Part shown: positions 24,762-33,807 of the stretch, piece after piece | Numbering within the stretch: the stretch's first letter is position 1 | Layout of the letters: each line of letters starts with the position of its first letter | Assembly: GCF_014217785.1 (NCBI RefSeq) | Contig: NZ_CP048814.1 | Coordinates: 558,001-622,000 of the forward strand | Source of the DNA: Rhodococcus triatomae | Lineage (GTDB): Bacteria > Actinomycetota > Actinomycetes > Mycobacteriales > Mycobacteriaceae | DNA length: 64,000 nucleotides | Reading direction: 5' to 3' | Made by a program: the position numbers and the translations under genes | The notes under the pieces: generated by a model | Seen by the model: only the letters and a program-made list of their open reading frames with translations | Databases searched by the model: none | What the model was told of the DNA's origin: nothing

Positions 24762-26590
24762 CACAGTCCTCCTTCCGCGCCGGCCGACGACGTCGCGTCG
24801 GCGAAGCGCCACAGCCGGGCATAGGCTGGTTCCTCGAGCAGGTCGTCGTGGGTTCCGGTCGCGACGACGCGCCCGGATTCGACGAGAACGATCTGGTCGA
24901 CACCGCTGATCACCTCGGGTCGGTGACCGATCACCAGCACCGTGCGCCCTCGGACCAGGCGGGACAACGCCTGCTGGATCTGATGTTGCGACTCGGGATC
25001 GGTGAGGGCGGTCGCCTCGTCGAGGACGAGGACGGGGGCGTCGACCAGGATGGCGCGGGCGATCGCGATGCGCTGGGCCTGGCCGCCGGACAGTCCCGTG
25101 TCGGATCCGTACACGGTGTCGAACCCCCGTGGAAGAGAATCGATCTCGTCGAGAATCTGCGCCGCTCGTGCGGCCTCGCGGATCTGCTCGTCGGTCGCGT
25201 CGGGACGACCGAGCGCGATGTTGTCCCGGATGCTGATCGCCGGCAGCTGTGGATCCTGCAGCACGAAACCGACGTGCGAATAGAGATCGCCGATGGCTGC
25301 CACCGGCACGCCGCCGAGCCGGATCTGCCCGGACCGCGGGTCGTCGAACCGAGCGAGGAGCGTCGCGATGGTCGACTTGCCGGAACCCGACGGACCGACC
25401 AGCGCGGTGACGGTCCCCTCCCGCAACGTGAAACCGACCTCGTCCAGGGCGAGTTCGGCGTCGTCTCCGGAGCCGTAGGAGTAGCTGACCCGATCGAAGA
25501 CCACCTCGTGGCCGACCGGGAGGGTGTCACCGGCGCGATCGTCGAGGACGGGCGTGTCCAGCAGGTCGACGATCCGCTGCGCCGAGGCGACAGCCATCTG
25601 CTGCGCCCACATCGAGTTCATCAGCACCTCGATGCCGTAGGGAACGAGCAGCGCGATCAGCGAGGTCGCCAGCACGTTCGCCGGAGTCACGAGATCACGA
25701 TGGACCAGCCAGGTGCCCCCGCCGATGTTGATGAGCAGGATCAGCGGCACGGCCAGCAACGAGCTTCCGAGCGAACTGACCCGGATGAGGGGACCCACCC
25801 AGGAGTAGTAGAACTGCTGGAACTCCTCGGCAGCGTCCTGGTATCGGCGGTGCGCACGGCCCACCCGGCCGAAGGCCTTGACGACGGTGATGCCGGTGAC
25901 GAACTCGACCATCCTGGCCGACACCGTCGACAGGCGTTGATCCATCTCGGCCGTCTTCGCGCCCATACCTCGCATCGAGAAGGCCGTCGCCGCGACGTAC
26001 AGCGGAATCGTGGCCACGGTGAGCAGACCGAGCCGCCAGTCGACGACGAAGGCGTACACCATCAGTGCCAGCGGCATCACGGCGGCGTTCGTTCCGTCGA
26101 CGGGCTGATGCGCGATGAGATTGTGCACGGTGCCGATGTCGTCCTGAAGCGCCTTGCGGACCCGGCCGGAGTTGGTGGAGGTGAACCAGACGAGCGGCAC
26201 CCTGGCGAACCGCTCCACCATCCGCTGCCGGATGACGTGACCGAGCTGGATGTCGGCGACGTGCGTGATCGTCAGGGCCACGAAGTAGACGAGGAGCCGA
26301 AGGGTGAAGGTGATGACCAGAATGCGCAACCAGCGCTGGACCTCGTCACCGTCGACCGGCTCGCCCGCCGCCACCGCCCGCAGCAGCATGTCCCCGATGT
26401 GGACCAGTGCGATATAGGGGACCACCGCGAGGAGCGCGGAGATCACGGCCAGAATTCGGCCGATCGCCAATTTCGGAGCGACCGGCCTCAGCAGTGCTTT
26501 CAGCGGCTTCCCGCCGGGATTCTGCTGCTGCAGGGAATCGGGTTCCTGCTCCGCTGACGCCTCGTCCGCCACCGCGGTGTCTGTCGTCAT
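24761..26590 (-). CDS. ABC exporter-type half-transporter (IrtA/YbtP-like), first subunit
   Basis: 609 residues. Six-helix membrane domain (about 45-335) and ATPase with VGPSGSGKSTIATLLAR, LSGGQAQRIAIARAI, VLVLDEATA and VIGHRPEVI. Siderophore importers of the IrtA type carry an N-terminal flavin/siderophore-reductase domain; none is present here, only a short Glu/Gln-rich tail, so it is closer to YbtP. Start ATG 26590 with AGGAG 9 nt upstream. An iron box lies at 26626-26644. Forms a heterodimer with the next gene, coupled by TGATG. Confidence 0.88.
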   Translation of the reverse strand: MTTDTAVADEASAEQEPDSLQQQNPGGKPLKALLRPVAPKLAIGRILAVISALLAVVPYIALVHIGDMLLRAVAAGEPVDGDEVQRWLRILVITFTLRLLVYFVALTITHVADIQLGHVIRQRMVERFARVPLVWFTSTNSGRVRKALQDDIGTVHNLIAHQPVDGTNAAVMPLALMVYAFVVDWRLGLLTVATIPLYVAATAFSMRGMGAKTAEMDQRLSTVSARMVEFVTGITVVKAFGRVGRAHRRYQDAAEEFQQFYYSWVGPLIRVSSLGSSLLAVPLILLINIGGGTWLVHRDLVTPANVLATSLIALLVPYGIEVLMNSMWAQQMAVASAQRIVDLLDTPVLDDRAGDTLPVGHEVVFDRVSYSYGSGDDAELALDEVGFTLREGTVTALVGPSGSGKSTIATLLARFDDPRSGQIRLGGVPVAAIGDLYSHVGFVLQDPQLPAISIRDNIALGRPDATDEQIREAARAAQILDEIDSLPRGFDTVYGSDTGLSGGQAQRIAIARAILVDAPVLVLDEATALTDPESQHQIQQALSRLVRGRTVLVIGHRPEVISGVDQIVLVESGRVVATGTHDDLLEEPAYARLWRFADATSSAGAEGGL

Positions 26591-26625
26591 TCGCGACGCT
26601 CCTGTGTCCTACGAGTCTGGTCGAG

Positions 26626-26644
26626 TTAGGTTGCCCATACTTAA
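26626..26644 (-). promoter_or_regulatory. IdeR/DtxR-type iron box before the ABC pair
   Basis: Matches the 19-bp iron-box consensus at 13 positions, with an intact TTAGGTT half and a weaker CTTAA half. It lies 36 bp before the ABC start and adjoins an AT-rich segment (26640-26648) that can serve as the promoter. Confidence 0.5.
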
Positions 26645-26779
26645 TAATGAACGGGCTTCACATTAGAGCCGGTCGGCAGAACCCGCAAGAGCGAACTCGA
26701 ACGGGGACCGGACCCGGATGTGCGCGTCGGTGTCTCAGGCGATACTGGTCGCCACGGGGACGGCTTTCGGGGGGATGTC

Positions 26780-27511
26780 GTGAGGATCGATCAGGGTTTC
26801 CAACGGAACAGCAGGCGCCTGCGCTGGGCGGCGTGTGTGCTCGTGGTGGTCGCCTACGCGGCCACATGCGACACGGTCCTCGATCCGTTCCGCACCGCAC
26901 CTGCGCCCGGCAGCCCCACCCGCGAACAACTCGACACACTCCTCGCGGCAGTCGAATCCGTGCCCAGCCGGCCCCGTCCCGGCGGCTACGAGCGAGGATG
27001 CAGCGGCGGACAGGCGTGCGTGTTCGGGCCGGCCTGGACCGACGCGAACGATGCCGCGCACGGCCGCGACGGCTGCGACACCCGCAACAACGTGCTGGGA
27101 ACGACGCTGACGTCGGTGGCCTTCCAACCCGGAACGGGCGAGTGCGTGGTGGCATCGGGAACCCTCGCCGACCCGTACTCGGGGGTGCTGGTCGACTTCA
27201 CTCGGGCGGACGGTGCCGCCGTGCACGTCGACCATGTCTATCCCCTCGCCACGGCGTGGGACATGGGCGCGTCGGAGTGGACCCGGGAGCAGCGCATCCG
27301 TTTCGCCAACGACGTCGAGTTCAATCTGCTGGCCGTCAACCGCCGCGACAACATGGACAAGGGCGACAAGACCCCGGCGGACTGGCTGCCGCCGCACCCC
27401 GCGTACCACTGCTTCTACGCCGGCAAGTACCTCACGGTGGCGGTGCAGTACGCGCTGCCCGTCACCGACGCCGATCGACGAGCGTTGGCCGACGTGGCGG
27501 CACGCTGTTGA
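26780..27511 (+). CDS. Exported HNH (DUF1524-type) nuclease-like protein
   Basis: 243 residues. A hydrophobic N-terminal segment (WAACVLVVVAYAAT) after several Arg suggests export or membrane anchoring. The DUF1524/HNH signature is clear: VHVDHVYPLATAWDMGAS near residue 150 (H-x-DH-x-P) and RFANDVEFNLLAVNRRDNMD plus KGDKTPADWLPP. Cysteines in the mature part could be paired. Start GTG 26780 has a G-rich stretch in front; other starts are possible. A secreted nuclease for nutrient scavenging or competition is plausible. Confidence 0.8.
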   Translation: MRIDQGFQRNSRRLRWAACVLVVVAYAATCDTVLDPFRTAPAPGSPTREQLDTLLAAVESVPSRPRPGGYERGCSGGQACVFGPAWTDANDAAHGRDGCDTRNNVLGTTLTSVAFQPGTGECVVASGTLADPYSGVLVDFTRADGAAVHVDHVYPLATAWDMGASEWTREQRIRFANDVEFNLLAVNRRDNMDKGDKTPADWLPPHPAYHCFYAGKYLTVAVQYALPVTDADRRALADVAARC

Positions 27512-27607
27512 GCACCACCAGCCCCGCCATGGCGGCTACCGAGAAACGCGGCGCCTGCCGAAAGGGCCCGGAGTCGGCCGAGTGGCGTGGGCTATCGTTC
27601 TGCCTCG

Positions 27608-28069
27608 ATGACCGAGAACCGCACGCCCCTCGCCCCACCCATCGCGTCCGACTTCCCTGTCCTCTGGCCGGTGCCGACCCGGTGGGACGACAACGACCAC
27701 TACGGGCACGTCAACAACGTCGTCTACTACTCGTACTTCGACACCGCGGTGAACGCCTGGCTCATCGACGCGACCGGTCGCGATATCCGCGCCCTTCCCG
27801 CGATCGGCGTCGTCGCGGAGACCTCGTGCCGCTACCACTCGGAACTGTCGTTCCCGGATCGGCTACGGGTGGGCCTGTCCGTCGAGCGCCTGGGCACACG
27901 CAGCATCGTCTACGCGCTCGCCATCTTCCGTGAGGACGACGACGACCTCACCCTCGCCGCGACCGGACGCTTCGTCCACGTCTACGTCGACGCGGTCACC
28001 CGCACGCCGGTACCGATCCCCGAACGGATCCGGGCAGCCGCCGAACAGTTGGTCACTCCGCCCGCCTGA
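27608..28069 (+). CDS. Hot-dog fold acyl-CoA thioesterase
   Basis: 153 residues of the 4-hydroxybenzoyl-CoA thioesterase family. Seen: TRWDDNDHYGHVNNVVYYSYFD near residue 30 (DxxxHVNN core with catalytic Asp), and SCRYHSELSFPDRLRVGLSV. Cleaves acyl-CoA; chain-length preference unknown. ATG 27608 aligns with usual family starts; an in-frame start 21 bp upstream lacks support. It has no operon partner, and the kinase-like gene on the other strand ends 20 bp away. Confidence 0.88.
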   Translation: MTENRTPLAPPIASDFPVLWPVPTRWDDNDHYGHVNNVVYYSYFDTAVNAWLIDATGRDIRALPAIGVVAETSCRYHSELSFPDRLRVGLSVERLGTRSIVYALAIFREDDDDLTLAATGRFVHVYVDAVTRTPVPIPERIRAAAEQLVTPPA

Positions 28070-28089
28070 TCACGGGCAGCTCCCTCGAT

Positions 28090-29118
28090 TCAGGCGAGGC
28101 CCTCGTCCGCCGCGGTACGCACGGCGCGGTCGATGATGCCGTCGACGAGCGTCGCCGTCGGCCCGCCGTCCTTCGCGGTGTTGCGCGGATCGTCGAGAAT
28201 CCGCCGGAGCACGCCCTCGGCGATGATCGCGAGCTTCCACAGCGCCAGCACGTGCCAGTAGCCCACATTCGCGACGTCCCGACCGGTGCGCTCGGCGTAC
28301 GCCTCGACCAGTTCGGCCCGGCTCGGAAAACCCTCGAGCGTGGACGCCATGAACGGCCCTGCCACGCCGTCGCCGGCTTCGGGCCAGTACGCGAGCAACG
28401 CCCCCAGGTCCGCGAGCGGCTCACCGAGCGTGCACAGTTCCCAATCCACGACGGAGAGGACCTCGCCCTCGTCCGGGTCCACGATCACGTTGTTGAGGTG
28501 GAAGTCGCCGTGCACCAGGGCCACCTCGGACTGCTCGGGAATGTTCCGGCTCAGCACCGCCGCGAGTTCCTCGACGGCAGGCACGTCACGAGTCCTGGAC
28601 TTCTCCCACTGAGCCGACCAACGACGCAACTGCCGCTCCGCGTACGGCTTGTGGCTGGCGAGATCGGTCAATCCGGTGTCCTCGAGGTCGACGCCGTGGA
28701 TGCGCCCCAACGTCCTCGGCAGCGCAAGGCCGACGGCGCCCCGCTGCTCGGGTGTGAGTTTCTCCGCGGCCGGCACCCCGTCGAGGACCACGCCCGCCAC
28801 GTAACTCATCAGCACGAGCGGCGCATCGGTGATCTCCGGATCCTCGGTGAGGCCGAGAATCTTCGGAACCGGAACCTTGGAGCCCTGCAGCGACGAGAGG
28901 ATCCGATGCTCACGGACGACGTCGTGCGCGGAGGACAACAGCGTGCCCAGCGGCGGGCGTCGCAGCACCCACCGCCCGCCACCGGCGTCGTTGACGGCGT
29001 ACGTGAGGTTCGACTGACCGTTGCCGATCCTCTCGAACGTCAGTGGTGCGATCGCCCCGACACCCAGACCCGCGATCCACGCGGAGACAGCTTCCTCGTT
29101 CAGCCCTACTGCATTCAC
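28090..29118 (-). CDS. Phosphotransferase-family protein (APH/ACAD10-like kinase fold)
   Basis: 342 residues with aminoglycoside-phosphotransferase fold. Seen: GNGQSNLTYAVNDAGG (nucleotide loop) and WVLRRPP near residue 50, catalytic loop LVHGDFHLNNVIVD near 210, and VVDWELCTLGEPLADLG (metal-binding Asp). Close to the group linked to acyl-CoA dehydrogenases (FadE36/ACAD10-like), proposed to phosphorylate hydroxyacyl-CoA. Several GTG starts occur; 29118 is chosen by alignment length and none has a good ribosome-binding site. A far longer upstream frame is G/C-driven and not real. Confidence 0.85.
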   Translation of the reverse strand: MNAVGLNEEAVSAWIAGLGVGAIAPLTFERIGNGQSNLTYAVNDAGGGRWVLRRPPLGTLLSSAHDVVREHRILSSLQGSKVPVPKILGLTEDPEITDAPLVLMSYVAGVVLDGVPAAEKLTPEQRGAVGLALPRTLGRIHGVDLEDTGLTDLASHKPYAERQLRRWSAQWEKSRTRDVPAVEELAAVLSRNIPEQSEVALVHGDFHLNNVIVDPDEGEVLSVVDWELCTLGEPLADLGALLAYWPEAGDGVAGPFMASTLEGFPSRAELVEAYAERTGRDVANVGYWHVLALWKLAIIAEGVLRRILDDPRNTAKDGGPTATLVDGIIDRAVRTAADEGLA

Positions 29119-29538
29119 GCGCACGACTGTAACCCGAGTGTGTGACGGCGCCGGGGTCGATCGTGTTCGTCGGGGAGTGTGATGTGCGAGCGGGACGTCG
29201 AGTGCCTGCCGCGCCGCGCCCGGGCCGGGATCGTCGGCGTACTCGCAGTGAACGGCTTCCCGAATCCCGGACCCGCCGTCGCCACAGCCGCCGTCGCCCC
29301 GGCGGCGGCGCCGCGAACATGCGGCAATCAGCCGGAGCCCCACTGCCGCCGACCCCCTCGCCCTGAACCCTCCCCCGAACCCCCTGAACTCTCCCTGAAC
29401 CCCTGAACTCTCCCTGAACCCCCAGCCCCCTTCCGGAGGGCGAGCGAATCCGGAGGAATCGGACACGTCGAGGAAAAGTTGACGAATCTCACACAGTGCG
29501 TGGATATTACGCCCGGAAACGGCTGGCATCCTGGGGGC
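29119..29538. other. 420-bp intergenic region; possible short ORF and C-rich repeats
   Basis: Holds the promoter area of the kinase-like gene. A 74-codon frame from 29182 on the plus strand (MCERDVECLPRRARAGIVG..., Pro/Ala-rich tail) has no ribosome-binding site and ends in the repeats below; I regard it as doubtful. The C-rich repeats occupy 29361-29420. Confidence 0.4.
29361..29420. repeat. C-rich direct repeats (CCCTGAAC family)
   Basis: The octamer CCCTGAAC recurs five times. A larger unit of 19-20 nt occurs twice in tandem (29381-29400 and 29401-29419). On one strand these encode a Pro/Glu/Leu-rich tail of a doubtful ORF. Confidence 0.7.
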
Positions 29539-30180
29539 GTGATCGATTCGACCGAACGCGCCCGCACCGCCGCGGGCCGACTCGCTGCTGCCGCGACCAT
29601 TGCCTGCGGGCTCGTCGTGCTCTATATTCTGCGGCCTGCGGCGTCCCCGCTGGCCGTCCCCGCGGAGTTGCGCACCCTCGCCGAACCTCTCGTCGAACTG
29701 GTCGATCTCACTACCGTCCTCGCCGCGACCGTCGCACTGTCGGTCGTCGCGATGATCCGACGTCTGCCGTACGGCGTGGCCGCCGTGCTGATCGTGTCGG
29801 TCGGCGCCAACCTCACGGCCGCACTCGCCCGCAACTGGGTGCCCGACGCCCCCGCCGCATTGCTTCCGAACGGTCACGTCGTCGCGGTGACGGCCCTCTA
29901 CGGGTCCGCCCTGCTCGTCTGCGCTCCCCGGTTCCGCCCGGTGCTCGCCGGACTCGGTTTCGTCGCTGTCGTGGCAGTCACGGCGGCCGCGGTGACAGTG
30001 GAGACCACCTCCCCTGCCGGCGCACTCGCCGCGATCGCGGTGAGCGTGTTCTGGTGGACCGTGGCGTCGGCGCTCATGCAGTTCTCCCCCGTGGCCGCGG
30101 AACGCGAGAGCCTGCGGCCCGACACCGCCGCAATCGCCCTCTCCCGCAGCCACAGCCACAGCCAGAGCCTCCCCTTCTGA
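29539..30180 (+). CDS. Integral membrane protein, weakly PAP2-like
   Basis: 213 residues with about five hydrophobic segments (AATIACGLVVLYILRP; LTTVLAATVALSVVAM; YGVAAVLIVSVGANLTAAL; VVAVTALYGSALLVCAP; VLAGLGFVAVVAVTAAAV). The stretch ALLPNGHVVAVTALYGS resembles the PSGH motif of PAP2 phosphatases, but the other catalytic motifs are not evident, so enzymatic activity is doubtful. GTG 29539 chosen; there is no clear ribosome-binding site. The C-terminus is a short Ser/His run. A hairpin between it and pntB serves as terminator. Confidence 0.65.
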   Translation: MIDSTERARTAAGRLAAAATIACGLVVLYILRPAASPLAVPAELRTLAEPLVELVDLTTVLAATVALSVVAMIRRLPYGVAAVLIVSVGANLTAALARNWVPDAPAALLPNGHVVAVTALYGSALLVCAPRFRPVLAGLGFVAVVAVTAAAVTVETTSPAGALAAIAVSVFWWTVASALMQFSPVAAERESLRPDTAAIALSRSHSHSQSLPF

Positions 30181-30196
30181 TCCCACCCCCACATAC

Positions 30197-30247
30197 GGGT
30201 GAAGGTGGCCTTCGACCGGACAGACCGGTCGAAGGCCACCTTCACCC
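30197..30247. terminator. Bidirectional terminator, 23-bp perfect hairpin
   Basis: Arms 30197-30219 and 30225-30247 are exact inverted repeats with a 5-nt loop, placed between two converging genes. Two 15-bp direct repeats follow at 30252-30281. Confidence 0.85.
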
Positions 30248-30295
30248 ATTCGGAACAGGGGCAGTGGGAACAGGGGCAGTGGGGAGCCCCCGGGA

Positions 30296-31726
30296 TCAGA
30301 GCGCCTTGAGCTCCTCGGTGACCTCTCCCACCATCTTCTTCGCATCGCCGAAGAGCATCGACGTGTTCTGTGCGAAGAAGAGCGGGTTCTCGATCCCTGC
30401 GAACCCGGAGTTCATTCCCCGCTTGAGCACGATCGTGGACTTCGACTGGTCGACGTTGAGGATCGGCATCCCGTAGATCGGGGACGACGAGTCCTCGCGC
30501 GCAGCCGGGTTCGTGACGTCGTTCGCGCCGATCACCAGGGTGACGTCGGTCCGGGCGAACTCGTCGTTGATGTCGTCCATCTCCTTCATCGCGTCGTACT
30601 CGACGTCGGCCTCGGCGAGCAGGACGTTCATGTGCCCGGGCATGCGGCCCGCGACCGGGTGGATCGCGTACTTGACCGCAACGCCCTTGTCCTCGAGCAG
30701 CTTGGCCATGTCCTTGACCGCGTGCTGAGCCTGCGCGACGGCCAGGCCGTAGCCCGGGACGACGATGACCTGGTTCGCGTACGCCATCTGGATCGCGGCG
30801 TCGGCGGCTGAGGTGGCCTTGACGGTGCGTCCCTCGTCGCTCGCGCTACCGCCGGTCGTCCCGCCGTCGCCACCGAATCCGCCGGCCACGATCGCCGGGA
30901 TGGACCGGTTCATGGCCTTCGCCATGAGGTTGGTCAGGATCGAACCGGACGCGCCGACGATCATGCCGGCCACGATCATCGCCTGGTTGTCCAGCGCCAG
31001 ACCGGCCGCTGCGGCGGACAGACCCGTCAACGCGTTGAGCAACGAGATGACGACGGGCATGTCGGCGCCACCGATCGGCAGCACCACCATCAGTCCGAGG
31101 ACGCCGGCGAGGACCAGCACACCGACGATCCACCACTGACTCGTGGCCGCCTCCGGCGAGATCGCCTTGATGCCGATGATCACCGACAGCGCGACCGCAC
31201 CGACGAGCAGCACGCCGTTGATCGGCTGCTGGGCCTTGCCGAATCCGATGGGCCGGCCCGGCAGGGTCTCCTGCAGCTTGAGGAAGGCGATCACCGATCC
31301 CCAGAAGGAGATCGAACCGATGATCGCCGCGAACAGCGATGCGACGACGATGTGCGCGGTCGGCTCCTGCCCGTGGAAATTGGTGAACCCGGACGAGTCG
31401 AGGAACTCGGCGTACGCGATCAGCGCGACGGTGCCACCACCGACACCGTTGAACAGCGCCACCAGCTGTGGCATCGCCGTCATCTTCGTCCGTAGTGCCG
31501 GGGGCACGCCGAGAGCGATACCCACGGCCAATCCGACGACGATGACGACCCAGTTCCAGGCATCGGCATCACGGATCGAGATCAGGGTCGCGGCCACCGC
31601 GATGAACATGCCGACCGCAGCGATCTGGTTGCCGCGCACGGCGGTCTTCGGGCCGGTCAGGCCCATCAGTCCGTAGATGAACAGCGAGAACGCGAGAATG
31701 TAGAGACCGTTGACCACGTATTCCAT
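30296..31726 (-). CDS. pntB: NAD(P) transhydrogenase subunit beta
   Basis: 476 residues. Membrane domain of eight to nine helices followed by the NADP-binding domain III (VIVVPGYGLAVAQAQHAV near residue 305, HPVAGRMPGHMNVLLAEA, VIGANDVTNPAA, MPILNVDQ). Couples proton movement to hydride transfer from NADH to NADP. Start ATG 31726 shares a base with the stop of the preceding gene; an adjacent GTG would add one residue. Last of the three pnt genes. Confidence 0.95.
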   Translation of the reverse strand: MEYVVNGLYILAFSLFIYGLMGLTGPKTAVRGNQIAAVGMFIAVAATLISIRDADAWNWVVIVVGLAVGIALGVPPALRTKMTAMPQLVALFNGVGGGTVALIAYAEFLDSSGFTNFHGQEPTAHIVVASLFAAIIGSISFWGSVIAFLKLQETLPGRPIGFGKAQQPINGVLLVGAVALSVIIGIKAISPEAATSQWWIVGVLVLAGVLGLMVVLPIGGADMPVVISLLNALTGLSAAAAGLALDNQAMIVAGMIVGASGSILTNLMAKAMNRSIPAIVAGGFGGDGGTTGGSASDEGRTVKATSAADAAIQMAYANQVIVVPGYGLAVAQAQHAVKDMAKLLEDKGVAVKYAIHPVAGRMPGHMNVLLAEADVEYDAMKEMDDINDEFARTDVTLVIGANDVTNPAAREDSSSPIYGMPILNVDQSKSTIVLKRGMNSGFAGIENPLFFAQNTSMLFGDAKKMVGEVTEELKAL

Positions 31727-32052
31727 CACCGATCACCACTCTTCTCCGATGCCGCGGGAGCCGCGGGCTTCGCCTTGAACATCGCCAGCATCCGGTCGGT
31801 GACCACGAATCCACCGACGGTGTTGATGGTGCCGAACACCAGCGCGACGAACAGGACCACCTGCAGACCCCAACTCGGGTCGTGCACCTTGCCGAGCACC
31901 ACCAGGGCACCGAGGACGACGATCCCGTGGATCGCGTTGGTGCCCGACATCAGTGGAGTGTGCAGCGTGTTCGGCACCTTCGAGATGACCGCGAAACCGA
32001 CGAACCCGGACAGGACCAGGATCGCGATGTTCGACAGCAGTTCGGTGTACAT
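31726..32052 (-). CDS. pntAb: NAD(P) transhydrogenase subunit alpha, membrane part
   Basis: 108 residues with three hydrophobic segments (NIAILVLSGFVGFAVISKV; AIHGIVVLGALVVLG; LQVVLFVALVFGTINTVGGF) and the family sequence HTPLMSGTNAIHGIV. In E. coli this is the C-terminal membrane part of PntA; here it is a separate gene, as in mycobacteria and Rhodospirillum. It begins at the base following the pntAa stop and shares one base with pntB. Confidence 0.94.
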   Translation of the reverse strand: MYTELLSNIAILVLSGFVGFAVISKVPNTLHTPLMSGTNAIHGIVVLGALVVLGKVHDPSWGLQVVLFVALVFGTINTVGGFVVTDRMLAMFKAKPAAPAASEKSGDR

Positions 32053-33165
32053 CTAGGACTGCACCTCCTCACGAGTGACGCACGAGGCGGCGAGCACCTC
32101 GTCCGAGAAATCCGGTGCGAACCGGCCGTCGACCACCATCAGTTCGAGCAGGGCGGCGATGTTCTTCGAGTACAGCTCGGACGAGTGCTCGGGCATCGTC
32201 GCCGGCAGGTTCAACGGGGACGCGATCGTCACGTCGTGGGTGACGATCGTGCGGCCCGGGTCGGTGAGCTCGCAGTTGCCGCCGGTCTCGCCGGCCAGAT
32301 CGACGACCACGCTGCCCGGCTTCATCCCCTCGACCGCCGCGGCGGTGACGAGAATCGGTGCCCGGCGTCCGGGCACCAGCGCGGTCGTGATGACCACGTC
32401 GAAGCCCGTGATCGCGTCCTCGAGCGCCTGCTGCTGCCGTACCTTCTCGTCGTCGGTGAGCTCGCGGGCGTACCCGCCCTCACCGGCCGCGTCGATACCG
32501 AGATCCAGCCACTGCGCTCCCACCGACCGAACCTGGTCGGCGACCTCCGGACGCACGTCGTACCCGGTGGTGCGACCGCCGAGCCGCTTCGCGGTCGCCA
32601 GTGCCTGCAATCCGGCGACGCCGACACCCAGTACCAGGACCGTCGCCGGCTTGACCGTGCCCGCGGCCGTGGTGAGCATCGGGAAGAACCGGGTCGATTC
32701 CATCGCCGCGAGCAGAACGGCCTTGTAGCCGGCCACGTTGGCCTGGGACGACAGGGCGTCCATCGACTGGGCGCGCGAGATCCGCGGAATCGCCTCCACC
32801 GCGAACGCCTGTACTCCCGCCGACGCCAGTGCGCCGACCTGGTTGGTCTCGTTGCGTGGCGCCAGGAATCCGATGTAGCTCTGTCCCGATCGCAGGCGTG
32901 TGACCTCGGCGTCCGACGGCGGCGCCACCTTGACCACGATGTCGGCCGCCCACGCGTCCCCGATCGACGCACCTTCCTTCTCGTACGCCGAATCCGGAAT
33001 CAGCGCCGCCTCACCAGCTCCTGCTTCGACGACGACGTCGAAACCCTTGCCGATCAGCGAACCGGCGACCTTCGGGACCAGCGCAACCCGGCGTTCGCCG
33101 TCGTCCGTCTCGCGGACCACGCCGACCACCGGACGCGGTACCGCCGCGCTCTCGGTTGTCTCCAT
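32053..33165 (-). CDS. pntAa: NAD(P) transhydrogenase subunit alpha, NAD-binding part
   Basis: 370 residues, soluble domain I. Seen: VGVVRETDDGERRVALVP at the N-terminus, SQANVAGYKAV, the NAD-binding VLVLGVGVAGLQALATAKRLGG near residue 170, and YDVRPEV. ATG 33165 is the natural family start. The long in-frame leader to 33285 has no family similarity. First gene of the transhydrogenase operon, supplying NADPH from NADH and the proton gradient. Confidence 0.94.
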   Translation of the reverse strand: METTESAAVPRPVVGVVRETDDGERRVALVPKVAGSLIGKGFDVVVEAGAGEAALIPDSAYEKEGASIGDAWAADIVVKVAPPSDAEVTRLRSGQSYIGFLAPRNETNQVGALASAGVQAFAVEAIPRISRAQSMDALSSQANVAGYKAVLLAAMESTRFFPMLTTAAGTVKPATVLVLGVGVAGLQALATAKRLGGRTTGYDVRPEVADQVRSVGAQWLDLGIDAAGEGGYARELTDDEKVRQQQALEDAITGFDVVITTALVPGRRAPILVTAAAVEGMKPGSVVVDLAGETGGNCELTDPGRTIVTHDVTIASPLNLPATMPEHSSELYSKNIAALLELMVVDGRFAPDFSDEVLAASCVTREEVQS

Positions 33166-33411
33166 GTATCGACTTTCTCGAGTAGTTCGGATGCCGCTGG
33201 AACCCAGCGGATGAGCGGGAATCAGCACACTCCCCCTCGGATGAATGGATGATGATAACCAGACCGATCGTGACGGAGGGAACACTCGTGCGGCCGCTAC
33301 GAGGGGTGAATCGAGAAAGAAGACCTCGAACTCACAGCGTGACGGCCAGGCGTGTGAGTCCCCTCACAGCGCCCGTCGGACCTCGAAAAGACGGGTGGAC
33401 GGAGGTTTCGC

Positions 33412-33807
33412 ATGAGTACGGATCGCAGTGACGCCCTCCCGCCCGACGCCGGCGAGGTGGTTGTCGAACGGGTCTACGACCATCCCGTGGACACCGGCGA
33501 GGGCTTCCGGGTCTTCGTGGATCGACTGTGGCCCCGCGGGCTCCGCAAGGATGCCTTCCATTTCGACGAATGGGCCAAGGATCTGGCACCGTCCACCCCA
33601 CTCAGACACTGGTACTCCCACGACGTCGCTCTCTACAGCGAATTCCGGGAGCGTTATCGCGCCGAACTCGGCTCGGCGGAGGCCCGCGCCGCCACCGACC
33701 GGATCCGCACACTCGCCGACGGGCGGCCACTCGTGCTGCTCACCGCGACCCGCGACGTCGAGCACAGCAATGCCGAGGTTCTGGCCGAGTACCTGAGGGA
33801 GCATTGA
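33412..33807 (+). CDS. DUF488-family protein
   Basis: 131 residues. Family signature: VERVYDHPVDTGEGFRVFVD then RLWPRGLRKD, WAKDLAPST, LRHWYSHD and the terminal VLLTATRDVEHSNAEVLAEYL. GGAGG lies 7 nt before ATG 33412. The biochemical role is unknown; the family is widespread and some members occur near nucleic-acid or stress genes. It stands alone, 172 bp before the next start. Confidence 0.88.
   Translation: MSTDRSDALPPDAGEVVVERVYDHPVDTGEGFRVFVDRLWPRGLRKDAFHFDEWAKDLAPSTPLRHWYSHDVALYSEFRERYRAELGSAEARAATDRIRTLADGRPLVLLTATRDVEHSNAEVLAEYLREH

Noticed and set aside
29182..29406. 74-codon Pro-rich ORF
   Set aside because: No ribosome-binding site, tail made of the CCCTGAAC repeats; kept only as a doubtful possibility in the gap entry.
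30252..30281. Two 15-bp direct repeats as a mobile-element target duplication
   Set aside because: Adjacent copies with nothing between them; simple tandem duplication.
28090..30345. 751-codon minus-strand frame that would extend the kinase-like protein over the membrane-protein gene
   Set aside because: Only the last 342 codons show family motifs; the rest is Gly/Arg-rich noise across a C-rich repeat and a hairpin.
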